Positions 46,735 through 60,500 of a DNA stretch of 64,000 bases are shown here, piece by piece (the first letter of the stretch is position 1; each line of letters begins with the position of its first letter). The stretch spans positions 15,874,001 through 15,938,000 of the forward strand of contig OU612073.1 in the NCBI GenBank assembly GCA_914767715.1, read 5' to 3'. Origin of the DNA: Membranipora membranacea (lineage: Eukaryota > Bryozoa > Gymnolaemata > Cheilostomatida > Membraniporidae). The position numbers were made by a program, and so were the translations under genes. The notes below the pieces were generated by a model that saw only the letters and a program-made list of their open reading frames with translations, did not search any database and was not told the origin of the DNA.

Positions 46735-49700
46735 TTAGTGGCGCAGGTAAAGAAACTTATCATCATTAAGAAGCTTTGCCAGCCTTTTATTATAAGGCAT
46801 ATAAAAGTCATCCAAGGCTTTTAATACTCTGCTGCTAATTGGATTTTTCTTCCCCTTGTTCTCGACTTTATCAGCCTGTTCATCGAGGAAAGCGCTGTGA
46901 TGGTATTCAATTCCGAAATGCCTCATTACTCTCATCATCACTTGCGTCTGCAATCATAAAGACACATTTTTACTAAAATGAAGTTTTTGAATTGTCAGCT
47001 CAATCCTAGTGCAACTATAGCCTTAATTGTTTACTTAACCAGGGCCACATTATTAAGGCTATCATTTTTATTGGGCCATTAAGTCAATGATGAATGCACT
47101 AACAGGTTGAGTACCACTGGAAGAAAGGCGGAGAAACATAGAGTAACAAGTAACATTTTTCTTTTGTTCTTATTAGCTGTTCTAAAAATTAGAAGGGCAG
47201 ATATTTTATAGCTAAGTGTTACAAATAACAATGGCCAGAGATGGAAAGAAAACATTGTAAGTTATTGCAGGGGCCAAGTCAATTTTTTACACTATTATAT
47301 GTTGCAGTCAGTCTTCCGCACCTTCTACTCTACTTCTGCGGGTTCAAATTTATTCTACTTATCTACAGATGTACCAAAAGATCTACCTATATATAGATCT
47401 CGCTATTCAAGTTGGCTGGTTAATATCACAAGTTGTGGCTCAGTCCGGAGACATAACTAAAATTCAAACCATGTCATAGGACAAAAATTGAAAACCGCAG
47501 GCGATCCAAGTGCAGAACAACCAAAAGACAAAATAGCTTTTTTTAATTTTTTATGGAATTTTTTCAACTTATGCAGCTCAGACTCCTTTTATTCCATTTT
47601 TCCTAGCTTCAAACTTCAAGACCCTCCAACATTTTCATGTTAGCATGCAGGTACTTCAACGGACTGAGCTACCTCCTCCTCCTACATACCTACCAATAGA
47701 TAATTTGTCTTGAGTTAAAACATTTTTTATCACAAACAGAATGTCTAAATTAAGGCTCATACCTCATTTTTTTTATAGTCTTCCATTGTTGTTATTATAA
47801 ACTGCTCTTGCGGGATAAACTTGAATGCCTCTTCGATGTATAGAACGTAGAGACTGTGCTTCAGTAAATTCTAAGAAAACAATACAGTAAAACTTCTTAA
47901 TATAAATCAACAGCGGGAACCTAATAGTTTTATTATAAAATCATACAAAAACTCTGTGGAAGAGAAACTTATTTCAATCATCAATTATAAATTGAGATAA
48001 CTCTGGTTTTTAATTTGATGATTCTACCCTCTCTTCAAAATACTCAACAGGCCCATGAAATGCTAAATAATGTGGCCGCTAAAACACTGTAATTAAAAAA
48101 TGCACACCGGAATCAGCTCATTGAAGACTACGATTCGCTATCTTTGTGCTTGGGATCTGCTGGGCCAAACCCCCTGGAGGGGCTCACAGAACCCAATTCC
48201 TATCATATTATGAGAAAAGCATTACACCACTATCACATTTCAAATCATCGTGTGACTTTAGGCATGTAGATGAATGATTAACTAGACTTGCAACAAAGTA
48301 GTGTCGGGTGATTATTTTCCCCATCAAGATCCCGATCAAAATGGTAGATAAGACAGCCACCAGCAGCAATCAAGATAACTCGAACGGGCTCCACTTTGCA
48401 GCTTTGTCAGTTTATGCCTAAGAGCGCACTTACTTGGAACGAGCTAACTGCAGTGTAGAGTATGCGGGTGTTAATGTATGTGCTTAAGTTTGGTATTTGA
48501 GTTTTCACATACTCCTGGTGCTAACTTTGTGCTCGCTCTGCAATTGATTAGCTTAATTGGCATCTGTATGCTCTAGCCAATACTGTCACCCAAATATGAC
48601 AGAACTATGTTGTGCTTCCATAATCACTTGTATAGTTCTAGCCGCTGAACAACTCGCTATCAAAGAAGTTACCACTAGCAATTGAAAATTTCACTTCTCT
48701 GTTTGAAATCACCAACACAAGTCTAGATTTGCCGTACATTTGATTGGGCCTGCATAACCTAGCATGGCAACTGACAGCTAATAGACCTATACTCTCTTCT
48801 GTCAAGAAACCAAATTCAAAATTGAAAGGAATGTATTTAATTTAAAAAGAGAATCCATATAGATTAATCCTTACAGGTAGTATCCAATCGTGTCCTTGCG
48901 TCTGGTAAAGACATCCTAATTCCCCATAAAGCTTAATACATTCTTCAATATCCCGCAACAATCCTAGCAGTATATGATCTGTTATGTCTGAGGTGAAATT
49001 CTCCAGCGGTATCTTCTTAAATACTTGACCATCTCTGTGCCATTGATATAGATAGGATATCGCCCTGTAATGGCAAAATGGTCTTTTATCAACAAAACCA
49101 TCAAATCTCCAACTGCAAAGGAGCTGGTTGACTCAACTAGATTCAGCACCCAGCATAAATAATGCATACAGTTCTGAAGAGGGAATTTGGAGTGGCGAAG
49201 TAATAAGGATTAGATTCAGGTTTTTGTTTTGGGTAATCATGGCTCAAGAGGGTGGACAGATTTTATTCAAATTTTGTTCTTGCCAAACAACAATAAGATT
49301 TGAAAAGGAAGTCAAAAGGATACTGACAACATTAGTAATAGCGCATTCCCCAAAACCAATTAATCAAGTTTTGATATTTTTATCCTTGTCAGGTAAACCC
49401 AATTTCCTTCATGTCATCAACTGATGCTAGGGAACTGATTGTTGTCAGAGCAGGCCAAAAATATATAGGTCATACATGCCGGGAGATGATAGCACCCGGC
49501 CAAAACAGCCAAATCAGCCCAATCAATCAAGTCAAATGCTGACTATCACCAAATCTGCTGAGTTAGATCGCATATTCACTGAGGTGAAACCATAGAGTTA
49601 TAATGTAGAATATAGTAACTCTATGGGTGAAACCACAAGTTGCACCTGGTGAGTCGACCTAAAAATCAACAAACTTACCTGTCAGTTGGATGGCGGAGCT

Positions 49701-52700
49701 GAATGTGAAACTTTGTGTCTGAGGTAGCCATAAAACCCAGGAACTGTGTAGCAGGTGCAACGACAATGTGGGTGTTGCTCTTAGCATAAATATGGCTGCT
49801 CAAAAGTACGCCTGGAAAGAAACACAGTCATTAAGACTGTGTGACGAGCAATGTCCTGTTGAAACCGTATGATCTGTATTATGATGACAGTGAAAGTGAT
49901 TAAATCCCTCTGAGGGGAAGTTGTATGTTGCCTTTTTTTCCATATGTTTATTGCTTACTATAATAACTAGAATGAGTTGCACGGTATTAAAGGTATATAA
50001 AAAATTAAAAGGCAATGGGACAGTGAGAGTGAGATAGCACGAAGCTAGAACAGAGACCGCCCGACTAGAATACTCAACGTCACACTCGCCTGCCGGAAAG
50101 ACAGAGCGTAACATCCGCAACCTCAAAACATTCAAACCGCCTCCCACAGGCATGCCGCCAGACCACCAAAGGAACCAGACTGAGTACATGTCTCCACTCC
50201 CATAATGTCCCTGTTGTGCAGGTTGATACCATGGCACAACAGGTACCTCTAACCTGGCTTGTTTTTGGCCTTTTTCGTTTGTAAATTGTTTGATCATGGT
50301 CGGATTTTAGAGAGTTGATAATTTTCTTAGAAAATGTTCTTAAAACTTGAAATAACATGTTCAAAGGCATTGTATTTGAAGTCTTAAAAAGAGTTGAAAG
50401 ATGATCTCTGGTTTTTTTTTCTGTAAAATTATTCTCACACAAGCTTCTTGGAGGACCATTACTCGTTTTAAATCATTTTCAGAAGCATGGCCCCAGAACT
50501 CTCTTTCATAGAGCAGATGGGTAGAAAAATGAGTAATATAGTTCAAACATTGTTTTTTTGTCAAAATATGGCCTAAGAACACGCATCACTATCACAACCA
50601 AATCTAATTTTTTGCACAGTTCATTTATGTGCGACTTAAAAGTAACATTTGAATCAAGGAAAATACCTAAAAATTTAGTTTCATTTTTCAGCTCATCGAT
50701 CTTGGTATTCAGTTGGATGAAAAGACAGCTTTTCTTGGGGATTTAAGAATTACCTGAAATGTTATTAGCTAAGCAGCAATTTTCTACTTTGTTCAATTCT
50801 TGTTTTAAAATAGCATGGTCTGTACAAAATATATAAGTGTCGTCTGCATACAGAATGTAATTTAATGCAGGTGCTGCATTCAAGAGGTCGTTTATGTAAA
50901 TCAAAAATAATAGTGGCCCCAGGTTTGAACAGGTTTATACAGAAAGCTTACATTGTGTGAACATAACAATCTGAGCAAAGTGTATTTTATCTCAAGTTGG
51001 CATTTAGTCTTTAACTGAGCTGGGTGCATGCTTTGCGGCCATAACAGAGAGTTTGTTTACCACAAATTTGTTTGAAATACTTTGGTCCTCTTGGAGCAAA
51101 TAGAGTTAGATTCTTTCTTCATTAAATTAAAAAACCAGCATCTATATTCGGTTTAGCAAAATCTCCATCCCTGTCAGATGTGAAACCCAATCACTTGACC
51201 AAGGAGTTAGAGACTACTTGACCTAACCCTTAAAGCAGGTAAAAAGTTTGATAACATGTGAGATTCAGGCCGAGTAACTTGTCACTCACCCGGACCACGC
51301 TGATAAATCCTGTCATATGTGGTAATCCTTGTCTGTTCGGGAAATTGTCCAGAGAAAAATTCCTTGGGACATTCCTTGTTGGGATAATAATCCTACAAAT
51401 ATAAGAATTTAACCTGTACAGGTGTATTTTATCCAAAGTCTCAGATGTAAAAAAATAAAACAAATGAAGACAGGTCGACGCTCAGAACACTCTGTTAGTA
51501 ATAATATTACCATACAATGAACCTGATGTCATAATTCTAGTTTTTTTATTCAGTAGAAGATAGATAATCAAAGGAATAGGAAATAATAATAATAGTTTTG
51601 CTGCACTCAACTCCTGTTTGATAATTCGGTTCACAAATTATTTGTATTGTACAATGCAAGTTAATTGAATTATGTCATGTCTTGGCTACAAATTTTTTGA
51701 AGCTGGTTAAATCTAGCCCTAGAACTAGACCATAAGCCTCGCTGGCTCATGATGGTAAAGTATTGTCATTCTAACGAGGATATAAGTTGATAAATTTAAT
51801 GTTGAAATGGTTGAAATTGAGCATCACTGTGTTAAAAAAAGTAAAACATAGATTTATAAATACTTACACGCGACGCAATGGTTTTTGGAAAACCATTCTT
51901 GTTTCCAAATATATTGTCCAGATTTGTGAACCAGCTAGAAATATCTGTGGTACCAGCTTTCCTCACTCCCAGTAGAAGAAAGTTTTCAAAGCATACCAAT
52001 CTTGCTCTAAAACATTGCGCTTCATTATTTGTTCAGTAATATTTAATATATTATATTATAATATACTATTTTATAACATTATGCCTCTCCTGGCCTTAAA
52101 CTTGGCTTCGGATATAACCAGATTTAGAGGCGGTTGGTTGTAGTCTATTTCCTGTATGAACCAATTTAGTATGAGTTAATGTTGCCACCAGAAACAGGAT
52201 CATCATTATTACCTTTGTAACAACATTATTAGCAACTTTCAACTCTAATTTTCAACAATGAAGAATGAAGACAACAATGAAGAATGAAGAATTAAATTTT
52301 CAACAATGAAGTGATAAAAAAAAACAAAAAAACTCACCTACTAACAGCAATATCCTCATAGGTGGGCGGTTTATGGCAGTTTTGCCCTTCTTTACATTCG
52401 CCCCAACAATTAGCCTTATATTCCGGCAAATATGTAGGATATTCACATTCTGATAAATTCCTGTAGATGACTTGATAATTTTTGGTCCCCTGTCTATCAC
52501 TTTGGGCTGGCTGATGGTACTGCGTGAAAAGAAGAATTGTTACATCATCAATCCTTTAATAGATCATTAATTATTTAATATAACTGCCCTACAACAATGT
52601 TTTTAACAAATTCACCCGATGCAATATGATATTTGTTTTATGCATGGTCTGAAGTATCATTCATGACTTGAGCAGCAAATGAAATTTATATATTATAGTG

Positions 52701-53245
52701 ATTCATTAGTCCGTCATAGTCGAATTGTGAATGTCAGGTACAGCTGTATATATGTATTTGATACACATTCATTTTTTACATAGCTCCTTCACCAAGTAGG
52801 GGTTTGGAGCAAAATTGTTCTATCAAAACTAGATTTAACACTGATCCAACCGAAAGATAGCCTCCACCCTTTACCACTCCAATCCGCAGCCAGCCCTAAA
52901 AACGTTCAAGATGGCGATCCCAGCCGTAGTCGGTTGTTAACGACCGCCTGCAGCCGCGATCGCCATCCCCAATGCTTTAAAGGGCTGGCTGTGCTCCAAT
53001 CTACAGTTTTTTGTGACTGAAGTGCATAAGAGTAATAAGAGTGCAAAAGAAACACCCAACAATTCTTAGAAATCAAGCAATCTTCATTTCTCACTGAATA
53101 CTCATCACGTCATTTGACTTACCCTTTTGGTGCTGTCTGTGATAGTCAATGATGATGTCTCCAATGCAGCTCTGATAATCAGGCCGACACTGACCAAGCC
53201 AAGTATGCACATGGCCAACCTTTTTCTTACCACGTCACCTAGCAT
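46735..53245 (-). CDS. Golgi type II membrane carbohydrate sulfotransferase, CHST15-like
   Basis: Eight exons join in phase: 53245-53123, 52519-52338, 52006-51868, 51392-51290, 49811-49679, 49064-48875, 47870-47763, 46947-46735. They give 1191 nt, 396 aa, complete. A short cytoplasmic N-terminus and one membrane anchor (residues about 9-28) fit a Golgi type II enzyme. PAPS binding is marked by GVRKAGTT (115-122, 5'-phosphosulfate loop) and LRHPTDRAIS (221-230, 3'-phosphate site). A cysteine-rich stem (CEY..CWGEC..GQNC) precedes the catalytic domain. The C-terminus (KALDDFYMPYNKRLAKLL) is like that of CHST15/GalNAc4S-6ST. It should transfer sulfate from PAPS to a glycan hydroxyl; the exact glycan cannot be read from sequence. 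Intron 4 (between 51290 and 49811) holds a dead LINE. Unlike its repeat-rich surroundings the gene shows no damage. Confidence 0.9.
50080..50950 (-). pseudogene. LINE reverse transcriptase remnant in a sulfotransferase intron
   Basis: Read leftwards: NYILYADDTYIF (about 50830-50860), KFLGIFLDSNVTFKSH (about 50640-50680), FWGHASENDLKRV and ACVRIIL (about 50440-50490). The order and motifs match the fragment at 38990-39800, so it is the same family. Stops and frameshifts are present. Confidence 0.7.
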
Positions 53246-53559
53246 TGTTTATTTCTCTGTCAGCTCAACGTACCTACAAAACTGACAAATAACCACTGGT
53301 GTCTAAACTGCATCAAAAGCTGATTACAGTATCAATAGCTGCACCATTGACTATGACATCTTTGATCATCTGCCACATGTTTATCCTTTATATACAAAAA
53401 CTTCCAAAACAAAGATTCAAACGAGGTCAAAATCAATTACCAATTTCTAAATGAGAAAATTACTCGACCCGACAAATTTTCAATGAGAGCTCTAAAAGAA
53501 AATATACCAACGCTTTTACCAATATAAGTGCATTATTATAAATTTAGTGATTAACTCCA

Positions 53560-53990
53560 TTAACTTCCATTATTTCAGACTGTCTAAAAACAGCACGGGT
53601 GAAGCCTCTTTTAAAAAATGGGGACAAACTGCAGTGCACAAATTATCGGCCAATTTCTGTTTTAAGTGCTCTATTAAAAACGGTAGAGAAAGGTTTATCA
53701 GCTCAAATTCGTGATCACTAGCAACAAGGTCACTTTTAACTGATTTTCAGTTTGGTTTTAGATCTAAACAGAGCACAAATGACACTATCAGTGAAATTAT
53801 GGAACGAATTTACTCTAATTTTTAAGCAAGCTCTATTACTCAAGGAGATTTTTTATTTTTCTAAAGCATTTGATACTATAAACCACCAAATTTTACTCAA
53901 AAAATTAGAATTTTATTATTTTTCAACGTCTGCCAAGTCTCTTATCTCAAATTATTGCCAAGAAAAGGTAATCACCTAAAATAGCGGTGC
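53560..53990 (+). pseudogene. LINE reverse transcriptase N-terminal fragment
   Basis: ARVKPLLKNGDK, NYRPISVLSALLKTVEK (53645-53690) and YFSKAFDTINHQILLKKLEFY (about 53855-53920) are the early reverse transcriptase motifs of CR1/Jockey-like LINEs. There is an in-frame stop near 53720 and a frameshift follows. Confidence 0.75.
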
Positions 53991-54299
53991 ATGGCGGCAA
54001 CTCACGGTCACACCTAAACCAGACATTGTTGTGACACTTGAGAATTTGCTCATACTAGATATATTTGACGCTGAAGTCGTAACTGCAGACTAAACAGCAA
54101 CGCGAATTTAAACACCATCTGCGAAGGGACCATCCCCTCTGCGTAGGAAGCCTAAATTTTCTGGTGGCATCTTCAAACACATGCAAGCAGACACTTGATG
54201 AATAGGCACACTGTGTTGAGGAAACAACCTGATATCAGTCCCGACCGAGAAAGCACTGTGTGATAAAAGTGCTCCCTCACAACTAGCAAGCATTTCTCA

Positions 54300-54800
54300 A
54301 AAATGGCTTGACGAAGCTATAGTCCCTGAAGACTGGAAGAAGGCTCGAGTCTTCTATCACTCTAACTACCGACCCATCTGTTTCTCATATGTGACTTGTG
54401 ATAATATCATGGAATGCATTGTGACCTGTCAGATGACTTGTACCTGGACAAAAACGCCAAACTAAGTAATCTACAGCATGACTTGTGGCAGCCAGCTTAA
54501 AGAGACAGTTTGTGATAATATCCATGAAGCTTGATGAAAGGAAGGTGATGTCATCCTCCTTGCCTTTAGTAAGGCATTAGGTAAAGTTGATTTTAGGCTT
54601 ATTTGAGACCTCACTAATATTGGAGTACAATCCCCAAGTAATTACCTGGGTACAGAGTCTACTTAAAGGTTGACCTCATGCAGTTACAAATGATAACTGA
54701 TAACTGATAGCGAGTATTATCTGACATACCCTGAGGTCATGTTATGGGTCCCATCATGTATCATCATCATTCTTGCAGACGATACCGATAAAATGAGGGA
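54300..54800 (+). pseudogene. second LINE reverse transcriptase fragment
   Basis: PEDWKKARV and SNYRPICFSY (54325-54390), LAFSKALGKVDF (about 54560-54595) and ILADDTDKM (about 54770-54795) repeat the reverse transcriptase motif order in a more decayed copy than its neighbour. Confidence 0.65.
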
Positions 54801-55131
54801 GTTAATTATGTAGATATAAATTGGATTCTATTGCAAAAATGCCTTCAGAATCATTCATAGTGTCATTGATTATGAGTTTGGAAATACAAGGAGAAAGTGA
54901 AAGCAATGACGTCTACTGTTTGCAAGATATTACGCATTTGAAAGAAGGTAATGCACAGATGAGTTATTTTAAGTTTTTATCAATATATCTTCACCAACTA
55001 TGCCCAACAAGTTAAGGTATATTTAGATGTTTTATTATCAACATCATAAAACTCCATTCTTCTTTTTACTAGCTGTGAAGATACTTGTCTGGTAATTTGC
55101 TTATTGCCACCGAAAAAAAACAGCTGATATA

Positions 55132-55313
55132 TTCGGATGGTATTGGCCATACGGAAACAGTGCTAAATCATCTCAGGTCAAGTGGAAACAGCGCAAACCT
55201 AGAAATTGTTTTCGTCACCCCTGCACAGCCGTCAGCCAGTCAGCTTGAACTGATTCTCAGTCATGTCCATGATCGGTACAATAACCCTGACTATAGTACA
55301 CCCAACTCAAGGT
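55132..55313 (+). CDS. possible orphan exon, unknown family
   Basis: An open stretch between an acceptor-like AACAG and a donor-like AAG|GTACTT encodes about 60 residues with ordinary composition (YSDGIGHTETVLNHLRSS, LEIVFVTPAQPSASQLELIL). A second open piece at about 54840-54955 ends at a GTAATG donor and may be an upstream exon, but I could not make the two splice in a consistent phase. No family was recognised. It may be a gene fragment or a chance frame. Confidence 0.25.
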
Positions 55314-55320
55314 ACTTTTA

Positions 55321-57077
55321 ATGAATTAAAATCTGGCTGTTATCCACCATTTTATCATAGATGAGAACTTTCACCATCTCCTAAACTATCTAAATACCCT
55401 CATGTTAGAGAGAGTACTTGCAAAATTGAATTCAATTTCTCATGTGTAAACAGCTGAAACTTTTCTGTGTGCTTCATTTGCGTCAACCCCAAACTTTGCA
55501 CTTTTATTTTAAAAACGACAAGACAATATGACAAGAGAATGGGAGATCCACAATGAGGAAAGTATCTTTAACATGTGGAGTTGAGACAAATTGATTCAAT
55601 TGATAATAGCAAGTGACAAAGCAGTGAGTATTTATCTTATAGTGTAATTTAGAAGAGCCCAGAACATAATTAAGCCCAACAGTATCATTGAAGAGTCACA
55701 CTTTAGTAAGGTTTGTCAATCATATTTACCTGTATGGTCATGTGTATTCCTTTTCCAAGTCACTTCTAAAGCAATATGCCCAAATCAAATACCACTGCTG
55801 TCCAGTTAAGCTCACAAAATGAACAAGGAGCTAAACACAACAATCCTTTCACTGAGCTAGTCCAGCAAAAAATAACCTATAGGAATAATATTTATATTTA
55901 CCCTAATAAGTCCCTTTTGTCCACTAAACAAAAACAAGAATCAAAACTATTACACTCCACACCAAATACTAATATCAGGATGTATGTTTGCACTTCTACA
56001 TCTGCATTGTTTGTAGAGCCTACATGGGATAACTATTAGATAGAGTCATAGTAATTATTATCATTATCTCAGTCAAGGCTATTAATAAGCCTATGGCTAG
56101 ACTGATCTGTGTGCAAATGAGACGTTATATCAGCGCCATAGACTTGATATGTACATATATACACTTGTACTAGCACAAAAATTTTTGCCTTGTAGGTTTG
56201 GGTCTATAATAACGCTAAGAGGTGAGTAAAATGACAGCTAGCCCTAAATTTAGCTATTTAAAAGGTCAATGCTGTGCATTAGGAAAATCTTTCCTCCTGC
56301 AAATATTTATACACTCAAAGGTCGTTACTCAGATCTCAATAAGTATACTATCGTACATTTAATCTGATGGTCAGGTAATTTTCCATCTTAGCGGGCAAAA
56401 CATAATACCACAGGGACAGAGAACAACTGGACTACTATAAGTAAACCAACAAGCGGTTCTCTATATACAGCATATCATGAAACTATAGACCCTGGATGCT
56501 CAACCTTTTTTTATGCAATGGACCATTTTTTCAAATTTCCAGTCTAGCTTGGCAAACTCTGGAGGCCTAAGGGGCCTAAAAGGGTCTGTTGGGAGGATGC
56601 GGGAGGTGTGCCAGGAATTCTGAGGAAATTTCGGAAAGCCTAAGCCCCTCAGCTTTATCTTTTATTGCTATTCAATATAACAAGCATACACCTGGCCTTC
56701 ATGATCAGCTTCTGAAACTCTTGGAATACCCATTTGATTGAATAGTCCAGACAATTTTTCAATTACGTTATACATAAATAATGTAAGATATAAGATGACT
56801 AGGGTTTTATCCCAAACTCCCTGCTAAGACAACGACAACAATTGAAGTTGTCCTTTACTTCTGAGTGAACACACAACTCCAAGTGAGTCCAAGAAAAACC
56901 AAATCTATTAATCTTTACAATGTATACAATTAATGTCGGAGGGAGGACAAAAACAGGTTTCTTAAAGTCATTAGCTTGCCGATTGTAAAGGGTATCATTT
57001 ATTTGATATTTTTTTTTGCTATTTGTGACTGCTCTGAAATTTCTTCCTACAGAAAAATGACTTTGGAAAAGTGCTCC
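55321..57077. other. intergenic stretch, nothing recognised
   Basis: No supported gene. An 87-codon frame at 55776-56039 has no recognisable features. Confidence 0.4.
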
Positions 57078-57559
57078 AACATCACAGTTTATTCAGGTAA
57101 TTGAGTCGCGCAAATAAATGGCGTTTCCCAACTGATGTCAGAGAGAGGACAACTACACTACATTACATTACACTTCATATAATGCATGAAGAGTATAATA
57201 GTAATCAAAGCTGGATACACATTTTTGTTTGTATAAAATATCTATATTCACATGCAATTATACTGAAAAGAAACATTATCATATAAAATCTCTCTCTTTA
57301 AACTGAAGAGAATGCAAATGATACGGTGAGTATGCAAGAGAATAGAGCAGTGACAGTGAAAATAAATCAGTGTCAGCATTAACAATGAAAATAAGGTCAC
57401 AGAAGATGTCTGAACTTTTCCTCTGCGATAAAAAATTCTGGGATCAAATGCAAATTTTGTCGTAATGTCATTGAGTGATGTTGTAATCAAGCTATATGAA
57501 AGGATTAAGATAACATTCAAGAGTAGAGATCATTGTCGACTAGAGATACACCATGATTT
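57078..57559 (+). repeat. left arm of an inverted duplication around the WSC gene
   Basis: About 480 bp covering the last ~40 coding bases and the 3' flank of the WSC gene. It matches, in reverse complement, 62232-62681. Landmarks: CTCCAACATCACA, GCTGGATACACATTTTTGTT, AACTGAAGAGAATGCAAATG and TAGAGATCATTGTC. Confidence 0.85.
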
Positions 57560-60500
57560 AGACTAGACTGCACAGGTGCTGCTTCATAATAGACATCTCC
57601 ATCTCCTTGTGAGAGGTTCACCCCAGGTCCGTGGGGTAGGTTCACCCTAGATCCTGGTGAGAGGTTCACCCCAGATCCAGGAGCAGCGCTTGTCACAGAG
57701 CCATACATGTCATTCTGGACTATTGTCACTGTCTTAATGGCTGCTTTAGCGGCTGCTTTGTTCTTAGCGATGTCTCCGTTTGAGTATATATCCATATCGG
57801 TGTTAGACTGAGCGGTTGTGTTGACATGTATTTCTGATGGTGTGTCTGTCTCTGTCTGCTCATAAACAGGGTTAGAATGTGGTAAACCCGGGTTCGCTTT
57901 TTCTGGCCTCCTCCTTCAATACATAATGGACATAAAATGTTATAACCCCAACTATCGGTGCATCTGACTGTCAAATTCATTTTAGCCAAAGGGTAATTAT
58001 AGAACATTCTCTGGCTGGCTTTATTGTGGCAAATCACACAATAACCAGCTGGCAAGATAACACCATAATACTATAGCTCTAGAACATAAATGGTTGCAAA
58101 ATCATTTTGGGAAAATTTAAACATGTCCATGGCGGTGAAGGGACATTGAAAAAGTTGGCTACTGTGTTGCTGATATGCCTGGTGCAGTATCCATATTCAA
58201 TCAGATCAGATAAAATTGTTCTAAGAGAGCATTGTCTTGATTATCGAAAGACATTCAGAGTTTGCCGCACTGATTTCCCGGAGTTAGAAAGCTCTCAAAA
58301 CTGACTCCTGGCGCACAACACAATATAAGTGTCGATACATAGACATGTACTCAGTATCTGTTACAGCTTTCGGTCATTGGGACTGTCATCCATGACAGAT
58401 AGGGTGTTACATTATCCTATATCGGCAACCGAGTTATACCTACGGTCATAATCTTGCATTTGAGTTTTTATTTTCAAGCTCCTTTCAGTAATCAATTGTA
58501 ACTGTTAGTATTTAAACAGTAACCATTTCACCTTGGTACAAAAATCTTTGACTTCCAAAATACACATACACCTTTTTTTCTTTCTTTCAATATAAAATAA
58601 TAACCTGTGCACTTGCTATTGCAAATTCCAATGGCTTTCACGGTCAATAATAAATTGTCTCCATTGTCAATATTTATCAATATAATCACAGAGTAAGGAT
58701 ATCAGAGCGGACACTTCAATGATAGTTATAGCGCCTGTGGTTTTTGATTCACTGGGGGAAAATTGTGCACAGGTCAGCTGGATGCCAAAAACTCATTATC
58801 TCTATATGTTATAATGGCATTTTTCTTGCAGACATCCCTACCTTTGATGGGCAATAATTCATTCTGTAGTTATCCTAAAGACTGATTTCTAGCTTTGTTG
58901 GAATGTCCAACCTTCAAGCTATACACCATATCATTGCCATTTTTTGCTAGGATACATGGGCTATGAGCTATCTGTGTTTTTAAAATGAGTTATATCGGTT
59001 AGATTTACATGTGGCCTAGGTCAATACACGGACATTTCCTAATTTTGATGACCAGAAGTTTATCAATTTTCACATGTAATCTATATGTTAAAACTCGTTT
59101 TACAAATGCAGATAGCTCTTAGCCTATGTATCTTAGCAAAATATGACAATAACATGGTGTATAGCTTGAAGGTTGGACATTCGCACTAAGTTAGAATTCA
59201 GTCTTTAGGATAAATACAGAATGAATTATTGCCCATCAAAGGTAGGGATGTCTGCAAGAAAAATGCCATTATAACATATAGAGATAATGAGTTTTTGGCA
59301 TCCAGCTGTGCACAATTTTCCCTATTTGAATCAAAAACCACAGGCACTATAACTATCATTGAAGTGTCCCCTCTGTATATCCTTACTCTGTGATATAATC
59401 ATGCTCTTAAATACATTGGCCAGCTCTACAGATGATATTGGTGAGGAATAAATTAACCTCTCATACCTATCTAGGTAACAGTTTGCATACAACTGAAAAT
59501 ATGGTAGGAAAGTTCACCTTTTGATTAGAAACACAGACAGACAGATGATGAGTATTACGGTTATCCCCCCTGCTATCGCAGCTCCAATATACACCCCTGT
59601 ATTATTCCCCTCTCCTCCCCCAGTTTGTCCGCCAGTTCTTCCTCCGGCTACTAGAAAGTATATGGAAACATATGTACAATAATCAATCTGTGCTAGTGTG
59701 GTGGGCGTGGTTTCCAGTTCAAATGAGAGTTTTTGTTATGGGTGCGCGATTCTGGCTAAAAGAGTTTGCTAACTGCTGCAGACTGATAACTGTCATGATA
59801 GAAAATGAGTCAATATAAAATCAGATATCTCAGTGACCTAAAATCTGAAAATCAAATGGGGACCTCCACTGTAATGTAGAAAGGGTTATATTTGAAACAC
59901 GACTATAAAATATCTAGTAGTTTTAATAAACTGTAAGGGTCATTCAAACACACTCTTTGATAATCATCCCTACTTCAGAAGATACAAGCATCATTGATCT
60001 GCTTCACTTCGAAAGATACAACATGACTGAAACTGTGTCAGGTTCAGAGAAGAAAAATTTATTATCCCAGTTTTTGCACCTTTTTTGCAAAGGCAACAGT
60101 GATGAGAACGGACTGGTTTACAGGAAACAGCAACAGAATGTACAAAGAGGAGTTAGCAAGATGTTCGTCTTACAATAATTGTGTTGTCATATGATGGTGA
60201 GAACTATAAGTACCTGACAATGAAGTAGCTATTGTAGACTGCTTAGTATAATTTATGCTGACTGATCCTTGTATATTTGTAGTCTTAGTATAAGATGAGG
60301 AACTTTGTGGGATGGTGGTTGTGCTTCTTGGTGATGAGCTTGAGGCTGTAGATTTGTCAGTCGTCGGTGTGATTGAAGTTGTTGGAATTGTTGTAGGGCT
60401 TGTTACAACTTCCCAATCTGCAAATGCATGAGGTATTCATAAACATTAATGGCTGGGGGTGCCAGGACATTCGGGCAAGGGCAGGGTACGGGGAACTCAA

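Noticed and set aside
49800-50297. 165-codon minus-strand frame
   Set aside because: Lies in a sulfotransferase intron overlapping LINE debris; no domain recognised and the composition is not convincing.
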